Part shown: one piece after another, positions 8,499-17,884 of the stretch
Layout: every line of letters starts with the position of its first letter
How positions within the stretch are numbered: the first letter of the stretch is position 1
Source: Candidatus Aminicenantes bacterium UBA6228
GTDB lineage: Bacteria > Acidobacteriota > Aminicenantia > Aminicenantales > Saccharicenantaceae
NCBI GenBank assembly: GCA_002441005.1
Contig: DJWO01000011.1
Coordinates: forward strand, 167,420 to 231,419
Direction of reading: 5' to 3'
DNA: 64,000 nucleotides
Program-made: the position numbers and the translations under genes
Notes under the pieces: generated by a model
Database searches by the model: none
What the model saw: only the letters and a program-made list of their open reading frames with translations
Told to the model about the DNA's origin: nothing

Positions 8499-9389
8499 GT
8501 GGCTAAAATGAACCAGAGAGAAAAAAGCCTGATCTTTGTTCACCTGGCTGTCTTTCTGTTTGGTTTTCCCGGCGTTATCAGCCGGCTGGTCAACCTGCCC
8601 TCATTTTCCCTGACCTTCTGGCGGGTGGCTCTGGCCAGCCTGACTCTGGCTTTGATCCTCAAGCTTCAAGCTGAAAAGATACCCTGCCCCTTTCGTCTTC
8701 CGGAGTCCTGGTTGATCCTGGCCACAGGGCTGCTACTGGCTTTTCACTGGACGGCCTTTTTCCAATCAATTCAGGTTTCAACTGTCGCCACCGGTTTGCT
8801 TTCTTATTCGGCTTTCCCTCTCTTTACTATTCTTCTTGAACCCTGGCTTCTGGGCACCCGCTTCCGGCGCCTGAATCTGCTGTTAGCAGTTATCTGCTTT
8901 TCAGGTCTTTATTTGCTCGTTCCTGAATTCAATTTTAGAAATACTATCTTTATTGGCGTCATCTGGGGCCTGGCCTCCGGGCTTTCTTTTTCCCTGCTGA
9001 CTATTATTAATCGAAAGCTAACCAGACGCTACTCCAGTCTGATTCTGGCCTTTTATCAGGATGTTCTGGCCATGTTTTTCTTGCTGCCCGTTTTTCTGGT
9101 CAAAAAGTTCAGCTGGCCGGGAAATTTACAGAGCCTGGGCTTGATTCTTTTCTTGGGGATCTTTTGCACCGCTCTGGCCCATACTTTTTTTATTAGAGGC
9201 TTAAAAGATATAGAGGCCCAGGCTTCCAGCCTAATTAGCTTGCTCGAACCAGTCTATGGCCTGATTCTAGCCTATCTGATACTTAAGGAAAAGCCAGACC
9301 TTAGAACTTTAGCAGGCGGAGGATTGATTTTAGCTTCTGTTCTCTGGCTTTCCTGGCATAGTGCCAGAGAAGCTAAAAGACCGAGTTGA
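8499..9389 (+). CDS. EamA-family (DMT superfamily) transporter
   Basis: A 296-residue inner-membrane protein with about ten hydrophobic helices in two EamA repeats, the second starting near 150 (FIGVIWGLASGLSFSLLTI). The family exports metabolites such as amino acids; the substrate cannot be told here. The frame opens with GTG at 8499, eight bases after GAAAGAG. An ATG three codons later is an alternative start. It is divergent from dnaX and stands alone. Confidence 0.85.
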   Translation: MAKMNQREKSLIFVHLAVFLFGFPGVISRLVNLPSFSLTFWRVALASLTLALILKLQAEKIPCPFRLPESWLILATGLLLAFHWTAFFQSIQVSTVATGLLSYSAFPLFTILLEPWLLGTRFRRLNLLLAVICFSGLYLLVPEFNFRNTIFIGVIWGLASGLSFSLLTIINRKLTRRYSSLILAFYQDVLAMFFLLPVFLVKKFSWPGNLQSLGLILFLGIFCTALAHTFFIRGLKDIEAQASSLISLLEPVYGLILAYLILKEKPDLRTLAGGGLILASVLWLSWHSAREAKRPS

Positions 9390-9400
9390 GTCGCCGATGA

Positions 9401-10540
9401 TCAATTATCTTTTTTCTTAAGATTCTCTGGTCTGATCGTCTGCTTTTCTTTCTCCTGCCTCTGGATCAGCTGCTGTTTTTCCTCCTGATGCTGCTGTTTT
9501 AACTGTTCAATTCTGGTTTGAAGCTCATTTAATTTTTTCTGCTTTCCCTGGGGAGGGCCAACTTTAACCTCATTTTCAGTCTGCCGTCTTAATCTATCTA
9601 TCTCCATTTTCTGAGTCTTCTCGAGCAAAGATCGTTCCCGCCGATGATAGGCCTCAAGGGAATTAGCATCCTGGCTGAGCCTGTCCGGAGTTATTTGCCG
9701 TTCAGCTTCTTCTCTCGGCACGGCCATTTTCGGGGTAGCTTGTTCCTTCTTGATAACCGGCCTGTACAGTCTGACTTCATTCGGGCTGACCCCTTCCTCG
9801 GCTGGTTGCTTTATTTCCTTTAGCTTTACCTTAGTTACCGGTCTGCCACTTATCCTCTCTACCTGTTGAAGGCTTAACCCGTTATTTATTATCATGTTAT
9901 TTCTTACAGTCACCTGGTCCCCCAGAACTGTAATATTAATTATTGTCCTGTACCTTTCTCGCGGAATGACCCAGTTGTCCAGCCGGCCTTGATGGAAGTG
10001 ACGGCCTTCGACAAAAATCCATAGCCTGTCGTCAAGCTGCCTGTTTCTCCAATCATAGCCAGTCCCTGACCTGAATGGAATATCAGGCGGAACCGGTGCC
10101 CAGCCTATATAAATATCGCTGAATCTCCAGATGACCCGGGCTGGAGCCCAATCCACGTCCGGTACCCAGAACCAGCCTAAGCGAACATCCCGGCCCCAGC
10201 GTCCATAATGAAAAGGCAGCCAGCCCCAGCTATAATTTGAGACCCAGGTCCAGCCATAATCAGTCCAGATCCATCGGCCATGAACATAGGGATGCCAGTG
10301 GGGGCCCAGGCCTCTTGGCATCCAGACGTAACCATAAGGAGGATAATTAACCCAAACCCCGAAGCCGCTGAGATAATCATAGATGTAGCCAAGTGTTATT
10401 TCTCCGCTTGCATAAGATGATTCAGGGTAATAATTGTCTTCAGCCGGATAGGCGGCTGGCCTATCTTCAGGCGGGATATAAACCAAACAACTGGCTGAGA
10501 GACCGATAGCCAGCAGAGCTAAAATAATTGACTTCTTCAT
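9401..10540 (-). CDS. DUF6600-type secreted protein, probable lipoprotein
   Basis: A 379-residue exported protein of unknown function. A hydrophobic N-terminus ends at LSASC, a loose lipobox. Residues 45-200 form a domain extremely rich in Trp, Tyr and Gly, with repeated YGYVW, YGWTW, YSWGWLPFHYGRW and LGWFWVPDVDW motifs typical of the DUF6600/YXWGXW-like families. The last 90 residues are a charged Q/E/K coiled coil. It likely sits in the periplasm or on the outer membrane. It stands alone between EamA (convergent) and rocD. Confidence 0.75.
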   Translation of the reverse strand: MKKSIILALLAIGLSASCLVYIPPEDRPAAYPAEDNYYPESSYASGEITLGYIYDYLSGFGVWVNYPPYGYVWMPRGLGPHWHPYVHGRWIWTDYGWTWVSNYSWGWLPFHYGRWGRDVRLGWFWVPDVDWAPARVIWRFSDIYIGWAPVPPDIPFRSGTGYDWRNRQLDDRLWIFVEGRHFHQGRLDNWVIPRERYRTIINITVLGDQVTVRNNMIINNGLSLQQVERISGRPVTKVKLKEIKQPAEEGVSPNEVRLYRPVIKKEQATPKMAVPREEAERQITPDRLSQDANSLEAYHRRERSLLEKTQKMEIDRLRRQTENEVKVGPPQGKQKKLNELQTRIEQLKQQHQEEKQQLIQRQEKEKQTIRPENLKKKDN

Positions 10541-10669
10541 CTTTGCCTCTCGATTTGATTCCTGTCAAAAACCACGCCAGATCATCTCCCGTTTGCCGGT
10601 CTATAAATATCTTAATAACCAGCAGTTTTATCAGGCCAATGTTTCTCGATTAGAACTGGCCGGTTTTTC

Positions 10670-11875
10670 TTACTTTAATCTCTTAAAAACTTTTTTAATC
10701 TTCCTGAAGGCCCAATCGAGTTCTTTCTTAGTAATTGTTAGTGGTGGCGCAAATCTAATGACATTTTCATGAGTTTCTTTGCAGAGCAGCCCCTCTGTCA
10801 TCAGTTCTTCACAAAAACGGCGGGCACCGCCGGCCTCCGGATAAAGCTCCAGGCCGATGAGGAGGCCACGGCCTCTGATTTCCTTAATGTGCTTGCTTTT
10901 GATGGTCCTCAATTTTTCCAGAAAATAAGCCCCTTTTTCAGCTGCATTCTCTACCAGATGTTCATCTTGAATAACCCGCAGGGATTCGCGGGCGACCGCA
11001 CAAGCCAGCGGATTACCGCCAAAAGTTGAACCATGGTCACCTGGCTTAAACAGGCCCATGATCTCAGCCGTGGACAGGACAGCCGAAATACAATAGCAAC
11101 CTCCACCCAGTGACTTCCCGATGACCATGATATCAGGTTTTACCCCTTCATACTCACTGGCAAACATTTTACCAACTCTTCCCAACCCGGTTTGAATCTC
11201 GTCGGCGATAAACAGAACATTATTCTTTTCACAGATGTCTTTGGCCTTTTTTAAGAAACCGTCAGGCGGGATCAAAATACCAGCTTCAGCCTGAATTGGC
11301 TCAACCAGGAAAGCGGCAGTCTTAGGGGTAATTGCTTCCTCCAGAGCCTCAGCATTACCAAAGGGAATAATCTTAAAACCGGGAGTAAAAGGCCCAAAAT
11401 CCTGACTGTATTGCGGATCGGTAGAGAAAGTAATAATGGTAACCGTCCGGCCGTGAAAATTATTAGCGCAGGCAATGATTTCAGCTTCATTCTGCGGCAG
11501 GCCTTTTTTCTGATAGGCCCATTTTCTGGCTAATTTGATAGCAGTTTCAACTGCTTCCGCTCCGGAATTCATCGGTAGAACCATGTTGAATCCGGTAAGT
11601 TCACATAACTCTTTGGCCAGCAATGGCCATTGATCATTTCTAAAGGCTCTGGAAGTCAGAGTCAGCTTTTTAGCCTGATTTTGCAGGACCTTAACAATTC
11701 TGGGGTGGCAATGTCCCTGGTTAACAGCGGAATAGGCACTTAAAAAATCAAGATATTTTTTCCCGTCTACGTCCCACATCCAGATGCCTCTGGCTTTGGT
11801 GATGACCACATCCAGAGGATGATAATTATGGGCTCCATAGATGTCCTCAATGACAATGTAATCCTTGCTGTCCAT
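10670..11875 (-). CDS. rocD: Ornithine aminotransferase (class III PLP)
   Basis: A 401-residue cytosolic class III aminotransferase matching ornithine--oxo-acid transaminases. Markers are DFLSAYSAVNQGHCHP, NSGAEAVETAIKLARKW, NNFHGRT, the DEIQTGLGR aspartate and the PLP lysine in VIGKSLGGG near 253, then GSTFGGNPLAC. The reaction moves the delta-amino group of ornithine to 2-oxoglutarate and links arginine/ornithine to proline and glutamate. The ATG lies 25 bases after a tRNA-Ser 3' end, behind a good AAGGAG site. It is probably transcribed with the tRNA. Confidence 0.93.
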   Translation of the reverse strand: MDSKDYIVIEDIYGAHNYHPLDVVITKARGIWMWDVDGKKYLDFLSAYSAVNQGHCHPRIVKVLQNQAKKLTLTSRAFRNDQWPLLAKELCELTGFNMVLPMNSGAEAVETAIKLARKWAYQKKGLPQNEAEIIACANNFHGRTVTIITFSTDPQYSQDFGPFTPGFKIIPFGNAEALEEAITPKTAAFLVEPIQAEAGILIPPDGFLKKAKDICEKNNVLFIADEIQTGLGRVGKMFASEYEGVKPDIMVIGKSLGGGCYCISAVLSTAEIMGLFKPGDHGSTFGGNPLACAVARESLRVIQDEHLVENAAEKGAYFLEKLRTIKSKHIKEIRGRGLLIGLELYPEAGGARRFCEELMTEGLLCKETHENVIRFAPPLTITKKELDWAFRKIKKVFKRLK

Positions 11876-11900
11876 AGCTAACTCCTTTTCAAAAATTAAG

Positions 11901-11993
<93 letters not shown>

Positions 11994-12050
11994 GGCCGAA
12001 AAGTTAATTAGAGACAAAGGTTATCAAAATCAATTAAGGAAATCAATTTG

Positions 12051-12063
12051 TCTGGCGGCCAGA
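12051..12063. repeat. Short perfect dyad after hom
   Basis: TCTGGC-G-GCCAGA lies directly after the hom stop codon. It could form a small hairpin at the mRNA 3' end, but no T-run follows on the minus strand, so it is not a standard terminator. Confidence 0.4.
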
Positions 12064-12065
12064 AA

Positions 12066-13091
12066 CTAAGGACGGTAAATAGAAATAATATCTTTTAGCA
12101 GAGCGGCCGCGGCTGCTTTTGGATTTGATTGTCCTCCGGTGACGGCCACCCAGCCCATGGTATCAGTGTAATAAATAATACCTTTACTCGTTCCATTAGT
12201 TGCAGCCAGAGGATGAACCGGGTCAAGCAAAGCCAGACCGACTTCAATCTTCCAGGGCCCGCCGGCTTTTTCCCGGTAGCATTTTCCAAAGAGCTTTAAA
12301 ATCTTATTAAGGCTGGTGGCTTTTTCAGCTATTTCCTTTTTAATTCCGCGAAGGCCTCTGACCTGAACTTCACTCAGTTTGATCCTGGTGTCCAGGACCT
12401 CATTGGCGATGATGACCATTTTGGCGGCTGTATCCCAGCCATCAATATCAAGGGATGGATCAGGCTCAGCAATGCCTTTTTCTTGAGCTTCTTTTAAGGC
12501 TTGATCAAAATCCAGGCCTTCCGCCATTCTGGTTAAAATGTAATTAGTTGTTCCATTAAGAATGCCTTCAATGGCTATGATTTCGGACCCGGCTAAGGAC
12601 CGTTGTCCGATATCAAGGGTGGGCAAAGCAGCAGCTGCAGCCGCACTGGCCTTGATGTTTAATCCTTTCTCTCTGGCCAGATCTTTTAGCTCATCCGGCT
12701 TGAGGACCAGAGCTCCCTTGCTGGCCGTGGCTACCTGCCAGCCTTTGTCCAGAGCCAGTTTGGTCAGGGATAGACCAGGCTCACCGCTGATCAGGTTAGA
12801 AGGAGTACAATCAACCAGGACACCCTGGCGAAACTCATCGAGCAAATCTGAAATAGTAATGGCCTTTATCCAGTCGGCCAGATTGTCAAGATCCCCTTCT
12901 GTAAAATATGATGGAGAAAGAACTTTTTGAGTGCTGGAAAGAAGGACGATGCCCTTTTGACGGGCAATTCCTCTCAGCTCGAGCTGTAAACCATAGCGAT
13001 CCAGGCAATCATCATATTTTTCTTTGAGAAGCTCAAAAAAGGCCCGCCCGACCCGGCCAAAGCCAACCAGAACAATGTTTATCTTATCCAT
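12066..13091 (-). CDS. hom: Homoserine dehydrogenase
   Basis: A 341-residue cytosolic enzyme reducing aspartate semialdehyde to homoserine for threonine and methionine synthesis. It has the N-terminal Rossmann motif GFGRVG (10-15), DCTPSN, ATASKGALV and the catalytic block GILNGTTNYILTRM followed by AEPDPSLDIDGWDTAAK. It ends without the C-terminal ACT domain found in longer Hom proteins, so threonine feedback through ACT is not expected. The gene sits between two serine tRNAs; its SD lies in a small hairpin. Threonine synthase is close by but divergent; homoserine kinase is not in the window. Confidence 0.93.
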   Translation of the reverse strand: MDKINIVLVGFGRVGRAFFELLKEKYDDCLDRYGLQLELRGIARQKGIVLLSSTQKVLSPSYFTEGDLDNLADWIKAITISDLLDEFRQGVLVDCTPSNLISGEPGLSLTKLALDKGWQVATASKGALVLKPDELKDLAREKGLNIKASAAAAAALPTLDIGQRSLAGSEIIAIEGILNGTTNYILTRMAEGLDFDQALKEAQEKGIAEPDPSLDIDGWDTAAKMVIIANEVLDTRIKLSEVQVRGLRGIKKEIAEKATSLNKILKLFGKCYREKAGGPWKIEVGLALLDPVHPLAATNGTSKGIIYYTDTMGWVAVTGGQSNPKAAAAALLKDIISIYRP

Positions 13092-13095
13092 TTTA

Positions 13096-13110
13096 ACCTC
13101 AAACAGAGGT
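13096..13110 (-). promoter_or_regulatory. Hairpin that sequesters the hom ribosome-binding site
   Basis: On the minus strand the leader reads ACCTC-TGTTT-GAGGT-TAAA-ATG. The GAGGT Shine-Dalgarno pairs perfectly with ACCTC over a five-base loop. The hairpin lies 14 bases after the tRNA-Ser(CGA) CCA end. It may lower or condition hom translation. Five base pairs is a modest stem. Confidence 0.45.
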
Positions 13111-13124
13111 AAATTACCTTTAAC

Positions 13125-13219
13125 TGGCGGAGAGGGCGGGATTCGAACCCGCGATTCCGGTAATTAACCGGAATAACGGTTTTCGAGACCGTCGCCTTCA
13201 ACCACTCGGCCACCTCTCC
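13125..13219 (-). tRNA. tRNA-Ser (CGA)
   Basis: Minus strand 13219 to 13125. The acceptor GGAGAGG pairs with CCTCTCC, with discriminator G and an encoded CCA. The anticodon loop is TCTCGAAAA with CGA. The variable arm is long (ATTCCGG..CCGGAAT stem). It is 95 nt and shares acceptor and T arm with the GGA tRNA at 11901-11993. It starts 17 bp after tadA. Confidence 0.96.
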
Positions 13220-13236
13220 GTTTTCAGTAATTTACT

Positions 13237-13740
13237 TTAACTCCTTCGAGTTTTCAACCTTTCTTTTCCTCTTTTTTTGACTTGCCTTCTCCTCTGGAAA
13301 AAATTGCTTATCAGCTGACTGCACTCATCGCTCAGAACTCCAGACTGAATTTCAACCCGGTGATTGGCTCTTTCCAGAGGAACAGCTAATCTTGAAACAA
13401 TTGCTCCTTGCTTCCTGTCCGTCGCCCCATAGACGAGCCTCTTAATTCTAGCTTGAAGGATAGCTCCCAAGCACATCGGGCAAGGCTCAACCGTCACATA
13501 AAGAATCAGGTCTGTCAGCCGGTAATTTTTAAATTTCCGTCCGGCTTTCCTCAGGGCGACAATTTCAGCATGACCGGACGGGTCACAGCGGGAAATAGAC
13601 TGGTTATAAGCTCGAGTCATAATTTTACCGTCTTTAACCAGAACAGCTCCGACCGGAACCTCACCTTTAGTCCCGGCCTTTTGGGCTTGCTCCAGGGCCT
13701 TTTTCATAAAATATCTGTCTCTGTCTTTGTCAGGTAACAT
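13237..13740 (-). CDS. tadA: tRNA-specific adenosine deaminase
   Basis: A zinc enzyme that converts the wobble A34 of tRNA-Arg(ACG) to inosine. The zinc ligand and proton-shuttle motif HAE (His57 from this start) and PCPMC (Cys87, Cys90) are present, with GEVPVGAVLV at the N-terminus as in TadA. The frame is open up to 13779 (TTG, then ATG at 13773). I prefer the ATG at 13740 because the protein then begins like known TadA, but no strong ribosome-binding site decides it. The C-terminal tail is short and basic. It lies 17 bp upstream of tRNA-Ser(CGA), suggesting co-transcription. Confidence 0.92.
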   Translation of the reverse strand: MLPDKDRDRYFMKKALEQAQKAGTKGEVPVGAVLVKDGKIMTRAYNQSISRCDPSGHAEIVALRKAGRKFKNYRLTDLILYVTVEPCPMCLGAILQARIKRLVYGATDRKQGAIVSRLAVPLERANHRVEIQSGVLSDECSQLISNFFQRRRQVKKRGKERLKTRRS

Positions 13741-13866
13741 TGGAAAAATTATTCTATGCTTAATCTGCGCCATAAACAACCGTCCGGTGGATAAGACCTC
13801 AGCTATCTTTACATCCGGTGTCGAATTAACTAAACTTTTTGAAGTGAGAAGCTTAAGGAAATAGTC

Positions 13867-15096
13867 ATGAACCAGATGAAATGCTTATATTGCTCCTATC
13901 AGGGTACCTTCCAGCCAAATGACATTTTATGTCCGCAATGCCATCAACCCCTGGTGTTTGATTCGGCTCAGATGGCTCACAGCCGGCTTTTTCCCGGTGA
14001 AAGGCTGGCCCTCCGAAAATATCAGGAGTTTTTGCCTCTTCAAAGAGTTGATCCAGATTTAAGCCTGCAGGAAGGTTCGACTCCCCTGCTGAGCTTGTCC
14101 AGGCTGGAAAAATATTTAGGTCAGGAAAATCTTTTCGCTAAATTAGAAGCGGCTAACCCAACCCTGAGCTTTAAAGACAGAGGCACAGCGGTGGTAGTTC
14201 AAAAACTGGCCGAAATGAAGATTAGAAAGATAGGTACAGTCTCAACAGGAAATATGGCCTCCTCGACTGCTGCTTATGCCGCCCGCAGCGGACTGCAGAC
14301 ATTTTTACTGGTGAAAAAAGGAACCTCAACCGGAGCTTTAATTTCCTCAGCCGTCTTCGAGCCGGTTATAATTGAAGTTGAGGGTGATTACGGCCAGCTT
14401 TTCTATAAGAGTTATGAGCTCGGGAAAAAATATGGAATATATTTTGCCAATTCCGTTGACGCTTTAAGGATTGAGGGTTACAAACTTACCAGCTTTGAAA
14501 TCTGCCAGCAATTAGGACAATCTCCGGATTCCATTTTTGTCCCCCTGAGTTCAGGCGGTCACCTGGTCGGGCTCTATAAAGGTTTCCTCGAGCTACAACA
14601 GGCTGGACTGATTGAGTCCTGCCCGGCTTTTATTGGTGTTCAGGCCGAAGGTTGCTCTCCTGTTGTCCGGTCCTGGGTTAGGGGTGAAGCCCTGGTCAAA
14701 AAGCTGGAATCAGTCAAAACCCTGGCTCATTCCATCTCCAACCCCGAACCGCCAGCCGGCAATCTGGTTTTAAAAATTATCAAAGAAAATAACGGCCAGC
14801 TGGTCAGTGTTAGCGATCAGGAAATGTTTGAAGCTCAAAAATTGCTGACTCTAAAAGAAGGCCTGTTCGTTCAGCCTGAGGCCGCTACTACCCTGGCTGC
14901 CTATCTCAAATTAAAAGAAAGATTTTCTGGCCGGAGCGTTCTCATCCTGACCGGCCATGGTCTTAAAGCGGCTGAACTTCCGGCCACCAGAAGCCAGGAT
15001 TATTATCAAGTCCGGCTGGGAGAAGTTGATGGCCTGTTTGAGAAAATAATGAAATCAACAACCGCCGAGTTTAGCAGCCGGCCAGGCAGGACATAA
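13867..15096 (+). CDS. thrC: Threonine synthase
   Basis: A 409-residue PLP enzyme converting O-phosphohomoserine to threonine. It has a short N-terminal zinc-ribbon-like segment (CLYC..CPQC, residues 5-24), as in one branch of threonine synthases. The PLP lysine is in NPTLSFKDRGT near 103. TVSTGNMASSTAAYAA (phosphate loop) and PLSSGGHLVG follow. An AAGGAAA site precedes the ATG. It diverges from tadA, and its last 26 bases overlap the convergent dcyD-like gene. It pairs functionally with hom, about 0.8 kb away on the other strand. Confidence 0.92.
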   Translation: MNQMKCLYCSYQGTFQPNDILCPQCHQPLVFDSAQMAHSRLFPGERLALRKYQEFLPLQRVDPDLSLQEGSTPLLSLSRLEKYLGQENLFAKLEAANPTLSFKDRGTAVVVQKLAEMKIRKIGTVSTGNMASSTAAYAARSGLQTFLLVKKGTSTGALISSAVFEPVIIEVEGDYGQLFYKSYELGKKYGIYFANSVDALRIEGYKLTSFEICQQLGQSPDSIFVPLSSGGHLVGLYKGFLELQQAGLIESCPAFIGVQAEGCSPVVRSWVRGEALVKKLESVKTLAHSISNPEPPAGNLVLKIIKENNGQLVSVSDQEMFEAQKLLTLKEGLFVQPEAATTLAAYLKLKERFSGRSVLILTGHGLKAAELPATRSQDYYQVRLGEVDGLFEKIMKSTTAEFSSRPGRT

Positions 15097-16150
15097 TATA
15101 ATCTTTAAAAGCGAAAAGGGCTGGCGTACCGCCAGTATGAATAAATAAGATTTTCTCGGCAGACGAAAAATAATTATGTTTGACCAGATCGATGAGCCCG
15201 AGCATGGCTTTGGCTGTATAGACTGGATCCAGAATCAGAGCTTCTTCTTTAAAAAGTTCTCTTATAACTCCGGTTATTTCAGCCGTTATCTGTCCATAAC
15301 CAGCTCCTAGATACTGATCAAAAAGAATGAGGTCATCCTTATCAATTTGAAGGTCGAGGCCAAGCGTTTTGACCAGATCCAGGGTTATTTGTTTAACCAC
15401 CGGCGAAAATTCTTCTTTTGAATCGGAAACGCAGATTCCAGCTACTCTGGTCTTAAGCCCCAGGGCTTTGACTCCGGCCAGCAGGCCAGCCTGAGTTCCG
15501 CCTGAGCCAGAAGCAATGACGATCCAATCAGGCGGGCCTTCCCGGCCGGCTGTTTGCTCATATATTTCGAGCATCGCTTGAAAATAGGACAGAGCACCCA
15601 GTGGCTGCTCCAGCTGCCCTCCGCTGGCCGAGCCGCCGACAGAGACGAGATAGGGATGATAGCCTTTAGCTCTTTCCCGGTCTGCCATTTCTTCCAGCAG
15701 TTCAAAAGCCTTAGCCTGATTTACCGACTTGCCTTTTTCTTCTGATTCTCTAATTTCGATTTGGGTTTCAAGAAGATATTCTAAAAAGACATTGCCCTCG
15801 TAGATCGATGGCAAGTCATAGCTTTTAAACAGAAGCAGGACTGGCCTGAGCCCGGCTTTCCTGGCTGCCGCCGCCAGCTGCAGGCACCAGTTAGATTGTA
15901 AAGCACCCCAGGTAATGATGGTGTCGGCGCCCTTTCTTAAAGCATCGGCCACGATAAACTCCAGCTTTCTCGATTTATTGCCACCTAAAGCCAGCCCGGT
16001 CAAATCATCTCTTTTTATCCAGATCTCCGGGCCACCCAGTTTCTCAGTCAATTTTTCAAGGGAATAAAGAGGCGTAGGGGTGGAGATTAATTTTCTGGAA
16101 GGAAATCTGTTAATTCTCTTTCCTAAGTTGCCGACGGTATAAGTCTTCAT
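15071..16150 (-). CDS. D-cysteine desulfhydrase / ACC deaminase family enzyme
   Basis: A 359-residue fold-type II PLP enzyme. It has the PLP lysine in ALGGNKSRKLEF (Lys59), ITWGALQSNWC and the glycine loop SGSGGTQAGLLAG. The family includes D-cysteine desulfhydrase (DcyD), which releases pyruvate, H2S and ammonia, and ACC deaminase. Sequence motifs alone do not separate these, though DcyD-like activity is more common outside plant-associated bacteria. It ends inside the 3' end of thrC (26-bp convergent overlap) and follows the isomerase-like gene by 9 bp, so those two probably form an operon. Confidence 0.82.
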   Translation of the reverse strand: MKTYTVGNLGKRINRFPSRKLISTPTPLYSLEKLTEKLGGPEIWIKRDDLTGLALGGNKSRKLEFIVADALRKGADTIITWGALQSNWCLQLAAAARKAGLRPVLLLFKSYDLPSIYEGNVFLEYLLETQIEIRESEEKGKSVNQAKAFELLEEMADRERAKGYHPYLVSVGGSASGGQLEQPLGALSYFQAMLEIYEQTAGREGPPDWIVIASGSGGTQAGLLAGVKALGLKTRVAGICVSDSKEEFSPVVKQITLDLVKTLGLDLQIDKDDLILFDQYLGAGYGQITAEITGVIRELFKEEALILDPVYTAKAMLGLIDLVKHNYFSSAEKILFIHTGGTPALFAFKDYIMSCLAGC

Positions 16151-16159
16151 CTACTGGCC

Positions 16160-17737
16160 TCAGGCTTCCTCAACTACCTTCCAGTTCATGGCTTCTGCCA
16201 GCCGGTAAGCACCATCTTTGAGGTCACCATAAAAAGTCACCCGGTGCCAGCCCCAGATGTCCCAGTAAGAGAACAATTTTTCCAGATCGCCAATTGGCTC
16301 GGCCACCAGCTTGGTCCGGCAAGCCCGGTCATTGAAATCATTGCCTACGGCCTTGGCCTGGTGAAGAAGAATTTCCCGCCGGCTCTCATCTATCTGGAGA
16401 CTGGTCGTCAGGTAGCCAGCAGGTAGAATGGAACGGACAGCCGCTCCCTGCCGGTCTTCTGAATGAGTCAGAATCTCATAGGGATTGGCCGGGCCACTGG
16501 CTCCAAAGACTTGGTTGGAGGCTACACAGTGAGCATAAATAATATGGCGATGGGCAGTGTCAATAACCGGATCGGAAATATAACCGGGCCGGCCGCCGGT
16601 CATCAGCCCGAAAGCGGTCATGGTGGCCGTTGACCTTAAATCAGCTTCACAGGCGCCAACCAGGCCCTGGTTATTTAATTCATAGAATCCAAGACAGGGA
16701 TAAGCATGGATGTATCCGCCATAAAAGCCGCCTAAGCAATTCACAGTTATCGCCCGGGCCCGGTATTTAGCCAGCAGGGACTTCATACCTAAATACATGG
16801 CAGCCGAATTGACGACTTCGGCCAGGTTAACCCCCTGGACAAGAGAAGCCCCATTCCACCACTTTCTGGCTATTTCGGTTGCCTGGTCCCGGTCAGCCGA
16901 GGCCCAGGCCTGGTTCAATTCAGAGAAAGGGAGATTCATGACCGGAATATTCATTAGCTTGAATGGCTCACCGCCACGTTCATCCCGGAAAAGCAAGATT
17001 GGTGAGTCCGGCAAACGGGATAGAGTTTCTTCAGCGGATAGAACTCTCAATTCATCAGGGTAACACTTCAGATAGCCAGGAGCTGGAGTCCGGGCTATTC
17101 TTATTTCTTCCACCAGCTGACTGAAGGAACGCTGGTTCCGGGGTTCTTTAATCCTGGCAAAGGCCTCAAAAGCAGCGGCTACGTCATCTAAACTATCCGA
17201 AGCCACAAAGCCAAAATTAGTCCGGTTTTCTCTCTTTAGACTGGCCGTATAAACCAGAAATCCACCGCTGCCAGCATAAGGAAAATCGACATAAAGAACT
17301 GGTTTACCGGTGGTTAGCGCCGGCTGAATGAGGCGATTCCAGCAATTAAGCTGAAAAATAGCATAGCCATCTACTTTCTGTTCTTCATCAGCCCTAATTA
17401 CTTTTTCGGCCTCCTCCGGCCCGCTGGCTAAAGAAAACAAAAATGTATAGTGAGGAAATCTTTGACGCAGAACCCGGGTGTATTCTTCAATTACCGGCCT
17501 GAAATCAAAACCGATATTTGGCCAATCCGGCCTGTCCTGCTTTAACCCGTGAAGGGCAAAAATCAAGGCCAGCTTGACTTTTTCCTTTTTTGAGCTGGAG
17601 GTTAAATCTATCAGGGAAAACCGGCTGGCAGGTTCAAGCTCTTTTCCCAGGACAAAACTGCCAGCCAGCCAGGCAGCGCAGCGGCCGCAGTGGCTGAAAA
17701 AGCTTCGACGGCTCAAACTCTTTTTTTCAGTTGCCAT
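16160..17737 (-). CDS. Tat-exported protein resembling L-fucose/L-arabinose isomerases
   Basis: About 525 residues. The N-terminus has a twin-arginine signal (SLSRRSFF followed by an Ala/Leu stretch), pointing to export of a folded protein. The body resembles the fucose/arabinose isomerase superfamily: an N-terminal Rossmann-like part (GFDFRPVIEEY), then VNCLGGFYGG, GLVGACEADL with a candidate metal-binding acid pair, and WGWHRVTFYGDL near the end. I cannot assign a substrate, and an exported sugar isomerase would be unusual. The frame is open to 17779, but AAGGAG six bases before the ATG at 17737 fixes the start there. It is followed by the dcyD-like gene. Confidence 0.6.
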   Translation of the reverse strand: MATEKKSLSRRSFFSHCGRCAAWLAGSFVLGKELEPASRFSLIDLTSSSKKEKVKLALIFALHGLKQDRPDWPNIGFDFRPVIEEYTRVLRQRFPHYTFLFSLASGPEEAEKVIRADEEQKVDGYAIFQLNCWNRLIQPALTTGKPVLYVDFPYAGSGGFLVYTASLKRENRTNFGFVASDSLDDVAAAFEAFARIKEPRNQRSFSQLVEEIRIARTPAPGYLKCYPDELRVLSAEETLSRLPDSPILLFRDERGGEPFKLMNIPVMNLPFSELNQAWASADRDQATEIARKWWNGASLVQGVNLAEVVNSAAMYLGMKSLLAKYRARAITVNCLGGFYGGYIHAYPCLGFYELNNQGLVGACEADLRSTATMTAFGLMTGGRPGYISDPVIDTAHRHIIYAHCVASNQVFGASGPANPYEILTHSEDRQGAAVRSILPAGYLTTSLQIDESRREILLHQAKAVGNDFNDRACRTKLVAEPIGDLEKLFSYWDIWGWHRVTFYGDLKDGAYRLAEAMNWKVVEEA

Positions 17738-17884
17738 CTCTTTCTCCTTTTCCAAGCTTAAGAAAATACTTTTACTCACCAGCCTGAGCCTGTCAAGAAA
17801 AATAATAATCAGTCATAAAAGCAGATAAAGTTTTTGCTCAGGTTAGATTGACAGTCAGCTAAAATCCATCTAACATAATTTGTT

